The position numbers were made by a program, and so were the translations under genes. A stretch of DNA of 64,000 nt. It comes from Planctomycetota bacterium (lineage in GTDB: Bacteria > Planctomycetota > Planctomycetia > Pirellulales > Pirellulaceae). Location of the stretch: contig JAFLCP010000020.1 in the NCBI GenBank assembly GCA_017303505.1, positions 1 through 64,000 of the forward strand. The letters run 5' to 3'. The notes beneath the pieces are model-generated. The model worked only from the letters and a program-made list of their open reading frames with translations, had not been told where the DNA came from and did not search any database. Position 1 is the stretch's first letter, and each line of letters opens with the position of its first letter. Of this stretch, positions 26,386 through 34,459 are shown piece by piece.

Positions 26386-27077
26386 GTGCGATGCCAATAC
26401 AAATACTGATCGGAAGATAGATTCGCGCGGATGGGATTTTCTGCGATGTAACGTTGGTACGATTCGAATTCCTCGGCGTTACGAACCAGTCGATCAAATG
26501 GCTCCGGTTGCCATAAGTCCCCCTTACGCCCCAAGTGCTTATTGATCAGGCGAGCCGAATACCTTAACCAACTTGGTCGAATCGTTTCAAAACAGTTTTC
26601 ATCCCGAAACTGAAATAAGATATGAATATGATTCGGCATGATCACAAAACTGTCCAGATCGTATCGGTCTGCGTCGAAATAATGCAAAACACCTGCCATG
26701 ATTTGGGCTACCTCTGGCTGTCGAAACCAGCATTCACCATGACACTTGTCGAGCTCAATGTTGACTTGCTGCGATACCTTCTCTCGAACTCCATTTCGAA
26801 TTTCGGGCTGCATGCTTTGCGCAAAGAACCGATAGTCCTGCCAACGAAACGGAATAGCATTCGTAGCTTTTCGTCGAGCTGGATCGTTTTGCCAAAGCCA
26901 TTCCGTCACTTCAGCTTCAATGCGTTCGATCGCCGACTTGGGTAACGAATCCATAAACCTCATCGTCCAGAAAACGGTCACGCCCGGCTGAAACCAATGA
27001 GGCAAGAATCGCTTCGTGATCTGATAGTCGTTGGCTGGTTCGAAAAGGTGGAACTGCTCTGTTTCGTGTTGGTCCAT
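26382..27077 (-). CDS. REP-associated tyrosine transposase (RAYT, Y1/HUH)
   Basis: A 231-residue Y1-family (IS200-like) single-strand DNA transposase. The HUH motif is HIH in FVIMPNHIHILFQF (about residues 149-151), and the catalytic tyrosine is in FESYQRYIAENPIRANL near the C-terminus, the YI..NP pattern typical of RAYTs. The N-terminal 60 residues (GVTVFWTMRFMDSLP) include the first beta strand. AAGGAG precedes the ATG by about seven bases. Flanked on both sides by REPs, its expected substrates. Appears intact. HxH and Tyr are both present in one chain, in contrast with the protein at 29382. Confidence 0.92.
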   Translation of the reverse strand: MDQHETEQFHLFEPANDYQITKRFLPHWFQPGVTVFWTMRFMDSLPKSAIERIEAEVTEWLWQNDPARRKATNAIPFRWQDYRFFAQSMQPEIRNGVREKVSQQVNIELDKCHGECWFRQPEVAQIMAGVLHYFDADRYDLDSFVIMPNHIHILFQFRDENCFETIRPSWLRYSARLINKHLGRKGDLWQPEPFDRLVRNAEEFESYQRYIAENPIRANLSSDQYLYWHRT

Positions 27078-27415
27078 AAAAAATCTCCTTGTGATATAAA
27101 TGTCTATGTGTAGTGTATGGGTGTGATGTGTTGTGTGGCAATTAGAGGTAGGTGTTTTTTTGTAATACGTGTTTTTTTGTGTAGGTTATGAATGTGGGAT
27201 ATCGCTGGGGACGGGAAGAGAAGTAGAAATAGAGAGGTGGAAGAGAGAGGAAACGGCAGGGGACTGCCGTTTGACGCTTACGGCTGAGGACAGCCGTGCT
27301 ACGTGACGGCAGAGGACTGCCGTGCTACTATTGGTTTGAACAGCCTAAGCCGGTAAACTGTGGGGGTATTGGCCAAATCGCCATTTTTCATTATTCACTT
27401 TTAGCGAGATTCCAC
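27078..27415. other. RAYT upstream region, T-rich then purine-rich
   Basis: Between the RAYT start and the TlpA gene. 27095-27190 is TG-rich with two GTGTTTTTTTGT-like tracts; 27210-27252 is a purine run on the plus strand (GAAGAGAAGTAGAAATAGAG and on). REPs follow at 27253-27328. No gene recognised; the RAYT promoter should lie here. Confidence 0.5.
27253..27328 (-). repeat. REP elements on the RAYT 5' side
   Basis: Palindromes at 27253-27270 (no GTAG head), 27280-27302 and 27306-27328; the last two carry a minus-strand GTAG head. Same stem families and order as the cluster at 26311-26385, with one internal copy fewer. Confidence 0.85.
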
Positions 27416-29212
27416 GTGGCTAACGCCCCCTACCCTACCCCGCCAGAAACGTTCAGCTCGAAGGGACTGTCGAAACAACTCTTTCGCATCGCCCTTCTCT
27501 CCCTTGTCGGAATCTCGTTCGTTGGTTGCGATAGCGGCAAAAAAGATGAAGAAATCAAAGCGGGCAATAGCGGCTATGCGGTAGCCGATGATAAAGGAAC
27601 CACTCCGGCCGCTGACAAAAATGAAACCAGCCCACCGGCAACAGAAAACATACCAGCCGCTGCTCAAGATTTAGCCAATAAAGCCGCTCAACAGCCAACC
27701 ACCAGCGGCGGAACACCGGCCGCTGCCCCAACCCCTAATACACCAGCGACCTCAACACCCGCTGGCTCAACACCCGCTGGCTCAACACCGGCAGCTTCAA
27801 CCACTGCAGGCTCGACACCAGCTGGAGCCACCCCTGGCAAAACGGGCGGTGTGGTCAATGAAGCTCCGTCCTTTGCAACCCTAACGTATCCCACCTCCGA
27901 AGAAAGCACCGACCTTATCGCCTTCTTGATCAAGGCCGATACTGCTGTACGTGATCTGGCGGTGTGGGGAAGCCAAGGCATGGTGCCAGAAGCTCAGTTC
28001 CGCGCTCAAGGAGCGCGAATCTTGGAATTGAAATTAACGGCTGCCACCAAGTTGTTAGAGAAAAAAGATCTCAATGAAAACGACTTGCGACTCGCACGCA
28101 AAGCCAAGTTACAAGCTCTCTCGCAACTCAGCGGCCTAGGTGATGTCAAAGCGAACGACGCACTCCGAGCCTATGTCGATGAAGTGATCACCAGCGGTGA
28201 CCCTGAACTCGTTCACAACGCTCGCTTGATGCAATTGGGCTACGCTGCCGAAGCGCTCATGGGTGGTAAGTCCAAAGATCCCAATGAACTGCTGTCGCGC
28301 ATCGACGAAGTTTTGTCCGATGAAAACTATCGTGGTGCAGTCGAATTGATGCAGGTCCGACAAGCCACCGGTTTGCTCGAACAAATGGGCTACAAAGAAC
28401 AAGCCACGGCCGTCCGACAAAAAGTCGGCAAGCTGTTCGAAAATAGCAAAGACCCCAACCTCGCCAACGCCGCTTGGCAGATCTTGGCCGAACAACATCC
28501 AGCTACCAATGCAATGCGGGATGCGATGCAAGCTGTCATGAAAGGTGAAGCGAGCGCCAAAGAACAATTGAAGGCAGCTGCCGAACGCATGATCGCAGAA
28601 CTGCCACCGGAACGCACTGTGATGTTTTTGGTAAGCCAAATAGTCAATGTGGAATTTAGTGGTCAACCAGAAGCAGCGTCGATTATGGTCGACGTGGCTA
28701 CAGCCAATCTGGATAAAATCCAAGATGAAGCCGCCAAAGCCGAAGTGGCCAAACTTTTCGAAGGCTTTAAGTTGCGACAAGGTATTGTCGGTAAAGAAGT
28801 TTCCTTTGCAGGTTTAGTCGACACTGCCGGCAAGCCACTCGATTGGAACGCTTATGCGGGCAAGGTGGTCTTAGTCGATTTTTGGGCTACTTGGTGCCAA
28901 CCTTGTTTAATCGAATTGCCCAACGTTGAAAAGGCATATGCATCGCTCAAAGATAAAGGCTTTGAAGTGATCGGCGTAAACCTCGACGACGATGTGGCGG
29001 ATTTGCAAGCTTTCTTTAAGCAAAAAACATTGCCATGGATAACCTATCGCAGCTCGGACACTACCAAAATCGGTTTTGAAATGCCGCTCGCCAAAGAGCT
29101 CGGTGTGCAAGCGATTCCGTTTGTGTTGCTCATCGGCAAAGATGGCAAGGTAGCCAAATTGCATGTTCGCGGTGAAGGACTCATTCCAGCAATCGAAGAG
29201 TTGCTGAAGTAG
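27416..29212 (+). CDS. TlpA-type thioredoxin lipoprotein
   Basis: About 598 residues from GTG 27416; the frame is open further upstream, but only because it reads through REP sequence. The signal peptide has lipobox LLSLVGISFVGC. A low-complexity Ala/Pro/Thr/Ser linker (TPAGSTPAGSTPAAST-like repeats) leads to a helical middle domain (about residues 150-450) of unknown role. The C-terminal 140 residues are a TlpA/ResA thioredoxin domain with GKVVLVDFWATWCQPC, the CxxC at residues 494-497. Expected to be a periplasmic thiol-disulfide reductase. The stop TAG is part of a GTAG head at 29209. Confidence 0.9.
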   Translation: MANAPYPTPPETFSSKGLSKQLFRIALLSLVGISFVGCDSGKKDEEIKAGNSGYAVADDKGTTPAADKNETSPPATENIPAAAQDLANKAAQQPTTSGGTPAAAPTPNTPATSTPAGSTPAGSTPAASTTAGSTPAGATPGKTGGVVNEAPSFATLTYPTSEESTDLIAFLIKADTAVRDLAVWGSQGMVPEAQFRAQGARILELKLTAATKLLEKKDLNENDLRLARKAKLQALSQLSGLGDVKANDALRAYVDEVITSGDPELVHNARLMQLGYAAEALMGGKSKDPNELLSRIDEVLSDENYRGAVELMQVRQATGLLEQMGYKEQATAVRQKVGKLFENSKDPNLANAAWQILAEQHPATNAMRDAMQAVMKGEASAKEQLKAAAERMIAELPPERTVMFLVSQIVNVEFSGQPEAASIMVDVATANLDKIQDEAAKAEVAKLFEGFKLRQGIVGKEVSFAGLVDTAGKPLDWNAYAGKVVLVDFWATWCQPCLIELPNVEKAYASLKDKGFEVIGVNLDDDVADLQAFFKQKTLPWITYRSSDTTKIGFEMPLAKELGVQAIPFVLLIGKDGKVAKLHVRGEGLIPAIEELLK

Positions 29213-29260
29213 CTCGGCTCAGGATCGCTCCCGCAACAATGGCTTCAGCCGTTGTTGCGG
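29209..29260 (+). repeat. Left end: GTAG head plus 14-bp hairpin
   Basis: GTAGCTCGGCTCAGGA followed by CCGCAACAATGGCT, TC, AGCCGTTGTTGCGG. The GTAG supplies the stop codon of the TlpA lipoprotein gene. Confidence 0.75.
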
Positions 29261-29381
29261 AGGTTATGGTGAGGCTACAAAAGTATGCCCCCCTCTCTTT
29301 TCCTGGCTTCCCTTTACTGTTTGCGTAGGTTAACATATGTGAACTATTTGCCTTATTCTGCTGCACGGACGCGGGAACTTA

Positions 29382-30200
29382 TTGACGGAGTATCTTGCCG
29401 TGTTATTTACGCAGAAATTAAACGAATCGCCTTATTGCCTTCGCTTCGCTTACACAACTTGGCTTACTCATGAAGTGCCAAAGACATCCATACAACTTGC
29501 GGTTCAACGGGCGCAAGTTGAACTGCAGGCGAGTGAAATAAATCTGCTGGAACATCGAATCGCCGACAATCAAATTCAGTTGTTGCTTAGCACTAAGCCG
29601 ACACACTCGCCCACTTTCATCGCGCGAGTCACCAAAGTAAAAATGTCGGCCGCTCTTTCAGCGCAAAATCACAATCAAGTACTGAAACGCGAATTTTCTC
29701 TTCGGTCGGTTGGGGAGAACACAACAAAGGATCTTTTGAGCTATCTCCAAAAGCAGGTTTTGCGACGGAAGTTTGTCGATGATAGGTTTTCTGATTCACT
29801 AACGCCTTTTTCGAGGGCGTACAAGCTAACGCCAGGTGAATGCCAGAAAACCTCTTACGGCTACTATTGGTACGATCTACATTTGGTACTTGGCACCACG
29901 GACCGTTACTGCGTCGCTGAGGAGAGGGTCTGGAAGGCAATTGTCGAGGCAACAGAGAATTGGCATCAAGAGCTTGGTTATCAAATAAACTCTATCTCGC
30001 TTTTGCCTGATCACGTTCATTTATTGAATCGCCCCTGTATCAATACATCACCTCAACAGGTTGGCGAAGGCCTTGTTGAGCGACTCAATCGCATTCCGAT
30101 AATGCAGAACATTTACCGCCCCACATTTTATGTGGCAACGCATGGTGTTTATGCGATGAACGCGGTACGCAATTTGCTGCGTGCGAAGAGTGAAGGCTGA
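29382..30200 (+). CDS. Tandem two-domain Y1 (IS200-like) transposase, split active site
   Basis: A 272-residue protein from a TTG start; no ATG or GTG precedes it in frame. It contains two Y1-transposase-like domains in series. Domain 1 (about 1-126) has QIQ at 64-66 where HUH is expected (DNQIQLLLSTKPTHSPT), but keeps a tyrosine in LLSYLQKQ (Y121). Domain 2 (about 155-272) has HVH at 211-213 (LLPDHVHLL), but at the position matching Y121 has L265 (AVRNLLRAK). Y1 enzymes work as dimers, often pairing the HUH of one subunit with the tyrosine of the other, so this chain could form one composite site. Function is inferred. An inactive degenerate relic is the alternative. Confidence 0.72.
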   Translation: MTEYLAVLFTQKLNESPYCLRFAYTTWLTHEVPKTSIQLAVQRAQVELQASEINLLEHRIADNQIQLLLSTKPTHSPTFIARVTKVKMSAALSAQNHNQVLKREFSLRSVGENTTKDLLSYLQKQVLRRKFVDDRFSDSLTPFSRAYKLTPGECQKTSYGYYWYDLHLVLGTTDRYCVAEERVWKAIVEATENWHQELGYQINSISLLPDHVHLLNRPCINTSPQQVGEGLVERLNRIPIMQNIYRPTFYVATHGVYAMNAVRNLLRAKSEG

Positions 30201-30255
30201 AAGAGTAAGGGATGTTTGTGGGGGGAACTTCGGTGAGCTAGCCACGCCATAACTT

Positions 30256-30312
30256 CCGCAGCAACGGCTAAAGCCATTGCTGCGGTGATTCGGCTCAGGA
30301 GAGCCGAGCTAC
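30256..30312 (-). repeat. Right end: inverted copy of the left composite repeat
   Basis: CCGCAGCAACGGCT, AA, AGCCATTGCTGCGG followed by TCGGCTC, AGGA, GAGCCGAGCTAC. On the minus strand it reads GTAGCTCGGCTC and on, like the left end. Its TAG is the stop of the 2-hydroxyacid dehydrogenase gene. Confidence 0.8.
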
Positions 30313-31307
30313 GCGCGCCATAGCTTGCTGGGGTGAGGGAAGCCGAGGCGTTTGTCGACTAAGTTAAAGAGTGGCTCGTTGGCTAAGTAACGTTTTAAGT
30401 TTGCACATATCATGCGCGTTGTATCATCGACACGACAAGCAGCTTGCGCACCCACATGCGGAGTGATTAAGACGTTGGGCAAGTTCCATAATGGACTGCA
30501 CTGTGGCAATGGTTCCACTTCCGTTACATCGACCCCCGCAGCTGTAATATGGCCGGATTGCAAACGCTCAATTAACGCTTGTTCATCCACCACTTGGCCG
30601 CGTGCGACATTGATCAAGAAACTTCCACGTTTCATTGCATCTAGCACTGAACCATCGATGCAATGATGTGTCGATTCATTGAGCGGCAAAGTTAGAATCA
30701 AAACGTCCGATCGAGCCGCTACCTCATGCAGCTTGGTGTGCGGCAGTAGTTCGTCGACTTCTGGCGGAGCATTCTCGGGATAATAGTCCGTCGCCAAAAT
30801 CTTCACTCGAAAAGGTGCTAGAACTTGAGCTAAGCGACGACCATTGCCACCCAAGCCGATAATGCCCACCGTTTTGCCATGCAAGTCAAATGTAGGACGA
30901 CGAGTGAAATCTTTGGACTGCATCTGTCGGAAGAAAGTCGGTATGCTCCGCAAAACTCCAAACAACAAGGCAAACGTTTGTTCGGCAACTTGATTCGCAA
31001 ACAACCCCGATGCACTGCTGACAGGAATGCTCGATTCAATCACTGAAGGTACCAAACAATGGTCTAAACCCGCTGCCGAAGATTGGATCCACTGCAAGCG
31101 ACCTTGCTTGACGACCGAGTCCCAATCGACCGGGACTTTGGCGTGTCCCAAGAAGATATCGGCATTCATGATCTCCTTTGCGATGCCTTCTTGCCCCGCA
31201 TTGATGATGTGCGCATCGGGAGCCGTTTGTTGAAGCCATTCCAAATGATGTGGCTCAACAGGATAACAAAGAACAATGTTTAGCGGTGTTTTTTTGTGAT
31301 TTGTCAT
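30309..31307 (-). CDS. D-isomer-specific 2-hydroxyacid dehydrogenase
   Basis: A 332-residue NAD(P)-dependent oxidoreductase of the D-2-hydroxyacid family. TVGIIGLGGNGRRLAQVL is the cofactor-binding GxGxxG. The catalytic Arg, Glu and His are expected in NVARGQVVDEQAL, VTEVEPLPQCSPLW and ITPHVGAQ. The substrate (2-keto/2-hydroxy acid such as glyoxylate or phosphoglycerate) cannot be assigned; lack of an ACT domain argues against SerA. The gene ends inside a REP-type repeat that provides its TAG stop. Confidence 0.9.
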   Translation of the reverse strand: MTNHKKTPLNIVLCYPVEPHHLEWLQQTAPDAHIINAGQEGIAKEIMNADIFLGHAKVPVDWDSVVKQGRLQWIQSSAAGLDHCLVPSVIESSIPVSSASGLFANQVAEQTFALLFGVLRSIPTFFRQMQSKDFTRRPTFDLHGKTVGIIGLGGNGRRLAQVLAPFRVKILATDYYPENAPPEVDELLPHTKLHEVAARSDVLILTLPLNESTHHCIDGSVLDAMKRGSFLINVARGQVVDEQALIERLQSGHITAAGVDVTEVEPLPQCSPLWNLPNVLITPHVGAQAACRVDDTTRMICANLKRYLANEPLFNLVDKRLGFPHPSKLWRA

Positions 31308-31495
31308 CGGTCTTGAATTGGGTCAGGAACGCCATCTGCCTGGAATCAACAATAGAAACTAGAATTGAAATCGCTACGGGTGGCAAGGTGGGTAGTTAGG
31401 AACTCGATTATTACGAACATAGGATTGTTACGAACACGCGGTTATTACAGAGACTGCAGGGCTATGTTCCACCCAAGTTTAGAAAGTTGGACTGT

Positions 31496-32884
31496 ATGCA
31501 GAATGAAAGTCAAAATTTGGCCCCAGGTTACTTCCTGGATGGAAAGCAACTGGGGCTGTTGCTGCAGATTGCGCTGCCGTTGATTATCTCAACGGGCTTT
31601 TTCTCCTTGCAACTGTTCATCGATCGCACACTCCTTTTCGCTTACTCCAGCGATTCCGCAGCGGCAGCTATGTCGGCAGGCACAGCCTTTTGGACGATGA
31701 TTTGTTTTCCAACGGGTTTGATCGGTTACGTGTATGTTTTCGTTGCCCAATACTATGGAGCGAAACGAGAAGAACGGATCGGTGTGGCGGTATGGCAAGC
31801 CTTTTGGCTGACGTTGTGCATCACCCCGTTCTTCGTGATCGGTTGGTGGTTGATGCCCAAACTGTTTATCTTTTCAGAGCACCCCGAGAATATCATCGGT
31901 TTAGAAACGTCCTATTTTCGGTGGATGATTTGGGCAGCTCCCAGTACAGTGCTCACCGCCGCGATGGCCGGCTTTTTCTCTGGCTTAGGTAAAACGACCG
32001 TAGTGATGGCCACCGATATCTTGTGCACCTTGATCAACGTGGTCTTGAGCATCGTACTGGTCTTTGGCATTGGACCATTTCCCGAAATGGGAATCGACGG
32101 TGCTGCCTTGGCGACAGTGATCTCCTCTTGGGTGCATATTCCCATCTTGGGGATCGCGATGTTTCGTCCTAAGAACCTTTCCCAATATGGCCTCTTGTCT
32201 TGGGGCTGGGATCACGAATTGATCTGGCGAATGATTCGTTATGGTTGGCCCGCAGGTGTGCAGATGCTGAGCGAAGCGGGAGCATTTTTTATCATCATGC
32301 TTAAGGTCGGTAAGCTGGGTGAATTACCAGCTGCCGCAACTACCCTGGCATTGGGCGTCAATATCTTGGCGTTTGTGCCGATGATGGGACTGAGCCAAGC
32401 ACTTGGGGTATTGGTTGGCCAACATCTCACCGAAGGCAAAGTGGAACTGGCAGTTCGAACCGTACGAACCTGCTTGTTGATTTCGGCGATTTATACAACA
32501 GGCTTTGCTTTGGTTTATTGGTTTTTCCCTGATCAAGTTTTGGCGATCTATTCGATGACCGCCAAAGTAGAACAGTTCTCTATGATTGAACCGTTGGTAA
32601 AACCGCTATTGGTTTTCATAGCCATCTATTGCATTTTGGATGGATTCCAAATTGTGTTCGTCGGCGCGATCAAAGGTGCGGGCGATACGTTTTATGTATT
32701 GATGGGAACAATGTTGACGTCCGCTGCTGCGATCGCCTTCGGCATCATAGGGGGCCAAATTTGGGGCGAGAGTTTGAATTGGTGGTGGATCGTGATCACG
32801 TTATGGGTGATTGCGATGATGATCGCCTTCGGCATTCGATATTGGCTGGGCTATTGGAAGAAGATGCGCGTGATCGAGGGGTAA
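31496..32884 (+). CDS. MATE family efflux transporter
   Basis: About 462 residues with twelve hydrophobic segments in two related halves, typical of MATE (NorM-like) Na+- or H+-coupled exporters. IALPLIISTGFFSLQLFIDR is TM1, YVYVFVAQYYGAKREERIG matches the conserved QxxGA motif of half 1, and ALGVLVGQHLTEGKVELA is its equivalent in half 2. ATG 31496 is preferred over TTG 31487. Substrate unknown; drugs or lipid-linked sugars are possible. Its TAA lies one base before a symmetric REP shared with the convergent gene. Confidence 0.92.
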   Translation: MQNESQNLAPGYFLDGKQLGLLLQIALPLIISTGFFSLQLFIDRTLLFAYSSDSAAAAMSAGTAFWTMICFPTGLIGYVYVFVAQYYGAKREERIGVAVWQAFWLTLCITPFFVIGWWLMPKLFIFSEHPENIIGLETSYFRWMIWAAPSTVLTAAMAGFFSGLGKTTVVMATDILCTLINVVLSIVLVFGIGPFPEMGIDGAALATVISSWVHIPILGIAMFRPKNLSQYGLLSWGWDHELIWRMIRYGWPAGVQMLSEAGAFFIIMLKVGKLGELPAAATTLALGVNILAFVPMMGLSQALGVLVGQHLTEGKVELAVRTVRTCLLISAIYTTGFALVYWFFPDQVLAIYSMTAKVEQFSMIEPLVKPLLVFIAIYCILDGFQIVFVGAIKGAGDTFYVLMGTMLTSAAAIAFGIIGGQIWGESLNWWWIVITLWVIAMMIAFGIRYWLGYWKKMRVIEG

Positions 32885-32885
32885 C

Positions 32886-32912
32886 GTAGCATGGGTCTCC
32901 GACCCGTGCTAC
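32886..32912. repeat. Symmetric GTAG..CTAC palindrome between convergent genes
   Basis: A 27-bp element: GTAGCATGGGTC, TCC, GACCCGTGCTAC. It carries GTAG at both 5' ends. It fills the entire gap between the MATE gene and the WecA-like gene, and its minus-strand GTAG contains the latter's stop codon. It could also act as a bidirectional terminator, although no T-run is present. Confidence 0.85.
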
Positions 32913-34459
32913 TTGCGAATGACAGCTGGAATGAGATCGTAGCTGCTGTCCGATAACGGGATCTGAGTATCTGTTGCATCCGAAGCTGGAGGAACCGGTG
33001 TGCTGCTGTCGTCAATCACGCGCTGAATGTGATTCTCAAGCGACTCCATCATCTCAGCAGCCAAGCTCATCAATCGATAAGCAGGTTCGCCACCCAGTGG
33101 AGCAGCAATCTCAAGACGTCCCACCACTTTCGTTGATGAGACGATTGGAATCTTTGTCTGCCAACGTTCGCTGGCGTCTGGCATCTTCGCTCGGTACCAA
33201 CTTGCATGAAAACCTTCTTGCATCCATGGAACGTTTAAGTCCAAACAAACTTTGCATAAACCATGCTTCTCTGCAAATTCGGTCAACGTTTGCCAAATGA
33301 TGTCCCAACTGCGCGAACCTTGCAATTGCATGGAATGTTCATGAACCTGATTATCCCCCTTGGGACCACGCCTCACCAAAAGCGAGCGACCGAAGTTCAC
33401 GGTTCGTTTGCCCAACAAAATTAGTTCGACATATCCAAAGACCTTGCTGGCCACCAAAATTCCGATCACGATCAATGCCGATGCGATGGCCAAGCCCTCT
33501 TGATTCATCGCCACACTAAAGAAGGCTCCTAAGGCTGTTAAACCAGAAAGCAAACTGACAACCATCAATAAGCCCTTGGTGCTTAAGCCCGACTTCAGCA
33601 AGTTGTGATGCAAGTGAGCCCGATCCACCGCGTATATACTGCGACCGGTTAACTTGCGACGCAAAATAGCCATGCTCGAATCAAAAAGTGGTATGGCCAA
33701 GAGTGCCAAAGGGGCAAACATCGCGACAGTGGTTGGGCCTTTGAGACTCGCCCGAATCGAAAGCACACCAACTGCCAATCCTATCAATAAGCTGCCAGAG
33801 TCGCCCAAATAAATCGAGGCAGGTGGAAAATTGAAAATCAAAAAGCCGAGCAAGGCTCCAGCTAATGCCGCCGCCATCAGTGCTTCGGCCTGATGTCCAC
33901 CATAAAAAGCCATTGCCGAAATCGCGGCGCAAACAATGATGCCAATCGTTGAGCAAAGGCCATCCGAACCGTCGATCAAATTTAACGCATTCGACGTACC
34001 TGCTAACCAAATCAATGTTACTGGGATAGCCATCCAGCCGAGTTGTACCTTGAAGGAAAACAAAGTCACTTCATGAATCTGCAATCCGCTGAAGCACAAA
34101 AAAAGACCGATCAATACTTGGGCTGCAAGTTTTTGTCGGCCGCGAATGGTCCAAGTGTCATCGGCGAATCCCACCAACGATATTGCGATCAATGAAAATG
34201 GGATCGCGAGAATAAGCTGCCAATTATTGCGAACATAAAACATCGCTTCCGGCGCTGTTACCAGGGCAATGCCGCAGGTGATCACAAATGCCGATAAAAC
34301 GGCGAGACCACCCCCAAGGGCTATGGCATTACTTTGCAGCTTTCGCAATTGATCGGGTTTGTCGACGATGCCATAACGGCGAGCAGCCCCACGCACCATC
34401 GGCGTGAGGAGCGTAGCCAATAAAAAGGCGATCGTTCCAACTAACAGTAACAAACCCAT
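32909..34459 (-). CDS. WecA/TagO-like undecaprenyl-phosphate sugar-1-phosphate transferase
   Basis: About 516 residues from ATG 34459; an in-frame TTG at 34489 would add ten. Polytopic membrane enzyme of the MraY/WecA family that starts lipid-linked glycan synthesis by transferring a HexNAc-1-phosphate to undecaprenyl phosphate. Motifs: VGFADDTW (catalytic DDxxD-like), NALNLIDGSDGL, YLGDSGSLLIG and RAHLHHNLL (HxHH). About eleven membrane segments fill the first 350 residues. The final 165 residues are soluble and not part of typical WecA. May prime the polysaccharide made by the genes at 840-21192. Confidence 0.92.
   Translation of the reverse strand: MGLLLLVGTIAFLLATLLTPMVRGAARRYGIVDKPDQLRKLQSNAIALGGGLAVLSAFVITCGIALVTAPEAMFYVRNNWQLILAIPFSLIAISLVGFADDTWTIRGRQKLAAQVLIGLFLCFSGLQIHEVTLFSFKVQLGWMAIPVTLIWLAGTSNALNLIDGSDGLCSTIGIIVCAAISAMAFYGGHQAEALMAAALAGALLGFLIFNFPPASIYLGDSGSLLIGLAVGVLSIRASLKGPTTVAMFAPLALLAIPLFDSSMAILRRKLTGRSIYAVDRAHLHHNLLKSGLSTKGLLMVVSLLSGLTALGAFFSVAMNQEGLAIASALIVIGILVASKVFGYVELILLGKRTVNFGRSLLVRRGPKGDNQVHEHSMQLQGSRSWDIIWQTLTEFAEKHGLCKVCLDLNVPWMQEGFHASWYRAKMPDASERWQTKIPIVSSTKVVGRLEIAAPLGGEPAYRLMSLAAEMMESLENHIQRVIDDSSTPVPPASDATDTQIPLSDSSYDLIPAVIRK

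Larger units (their letters stand above)
26157..27328. mobile_element. RAYT transposase unit bounded by REPs (REPtron-like)
   Basis: A 1.17-kb island starting with GTAG and ending with CTAC. It holds a minus-strand RAYT gene with REPs on both sides: two on the left in plus orientation, three left-side copies and two or three right-side copies in minus orientation. Both flanks share a direct repeat of about 45 bp that begins TTTGACGCTTACGGCTGAGG. RAYTs are known to accompany and process GTAG- or GGAG-headed REPs; that this RAYT moves this island is inferred. Confidence 0.7.
29209..30312. mobile_element. Y1 tandem-transposase unit with composite inverted ends
   Basis: A 1.1-kb unit starting GTAGCTCGGCTC at 29209 and ending GAGCCGAGCTAC at 30312. 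Just inside each end is a second hairpin with a 14-bp stem (29231-29260 and 30256-30285). Left and right ends are inverted copies of each other over about 50 bp. The unit contains one gene, a two-domain Y1 transposase. The flanking genes on both sides end in the TAG of the outer GTAG. Mobility is inferred from structure. Confidence 0.65.

Noticed and set aside
27296-27415. Forty-codon N-terminal extension of the TlpA lipoprotein
   Set aside because: The first codons are REP sequence and the signal peptide starts later, so the open frame there is accidental; GTG 27416 is preferred.
28136-28780. 214-residue reverse frame inside the TlpA gene
   Set aside because: It is antisense to a clear helical domain and has a Phe/His/Gln-rich nonsense composition with no SD.
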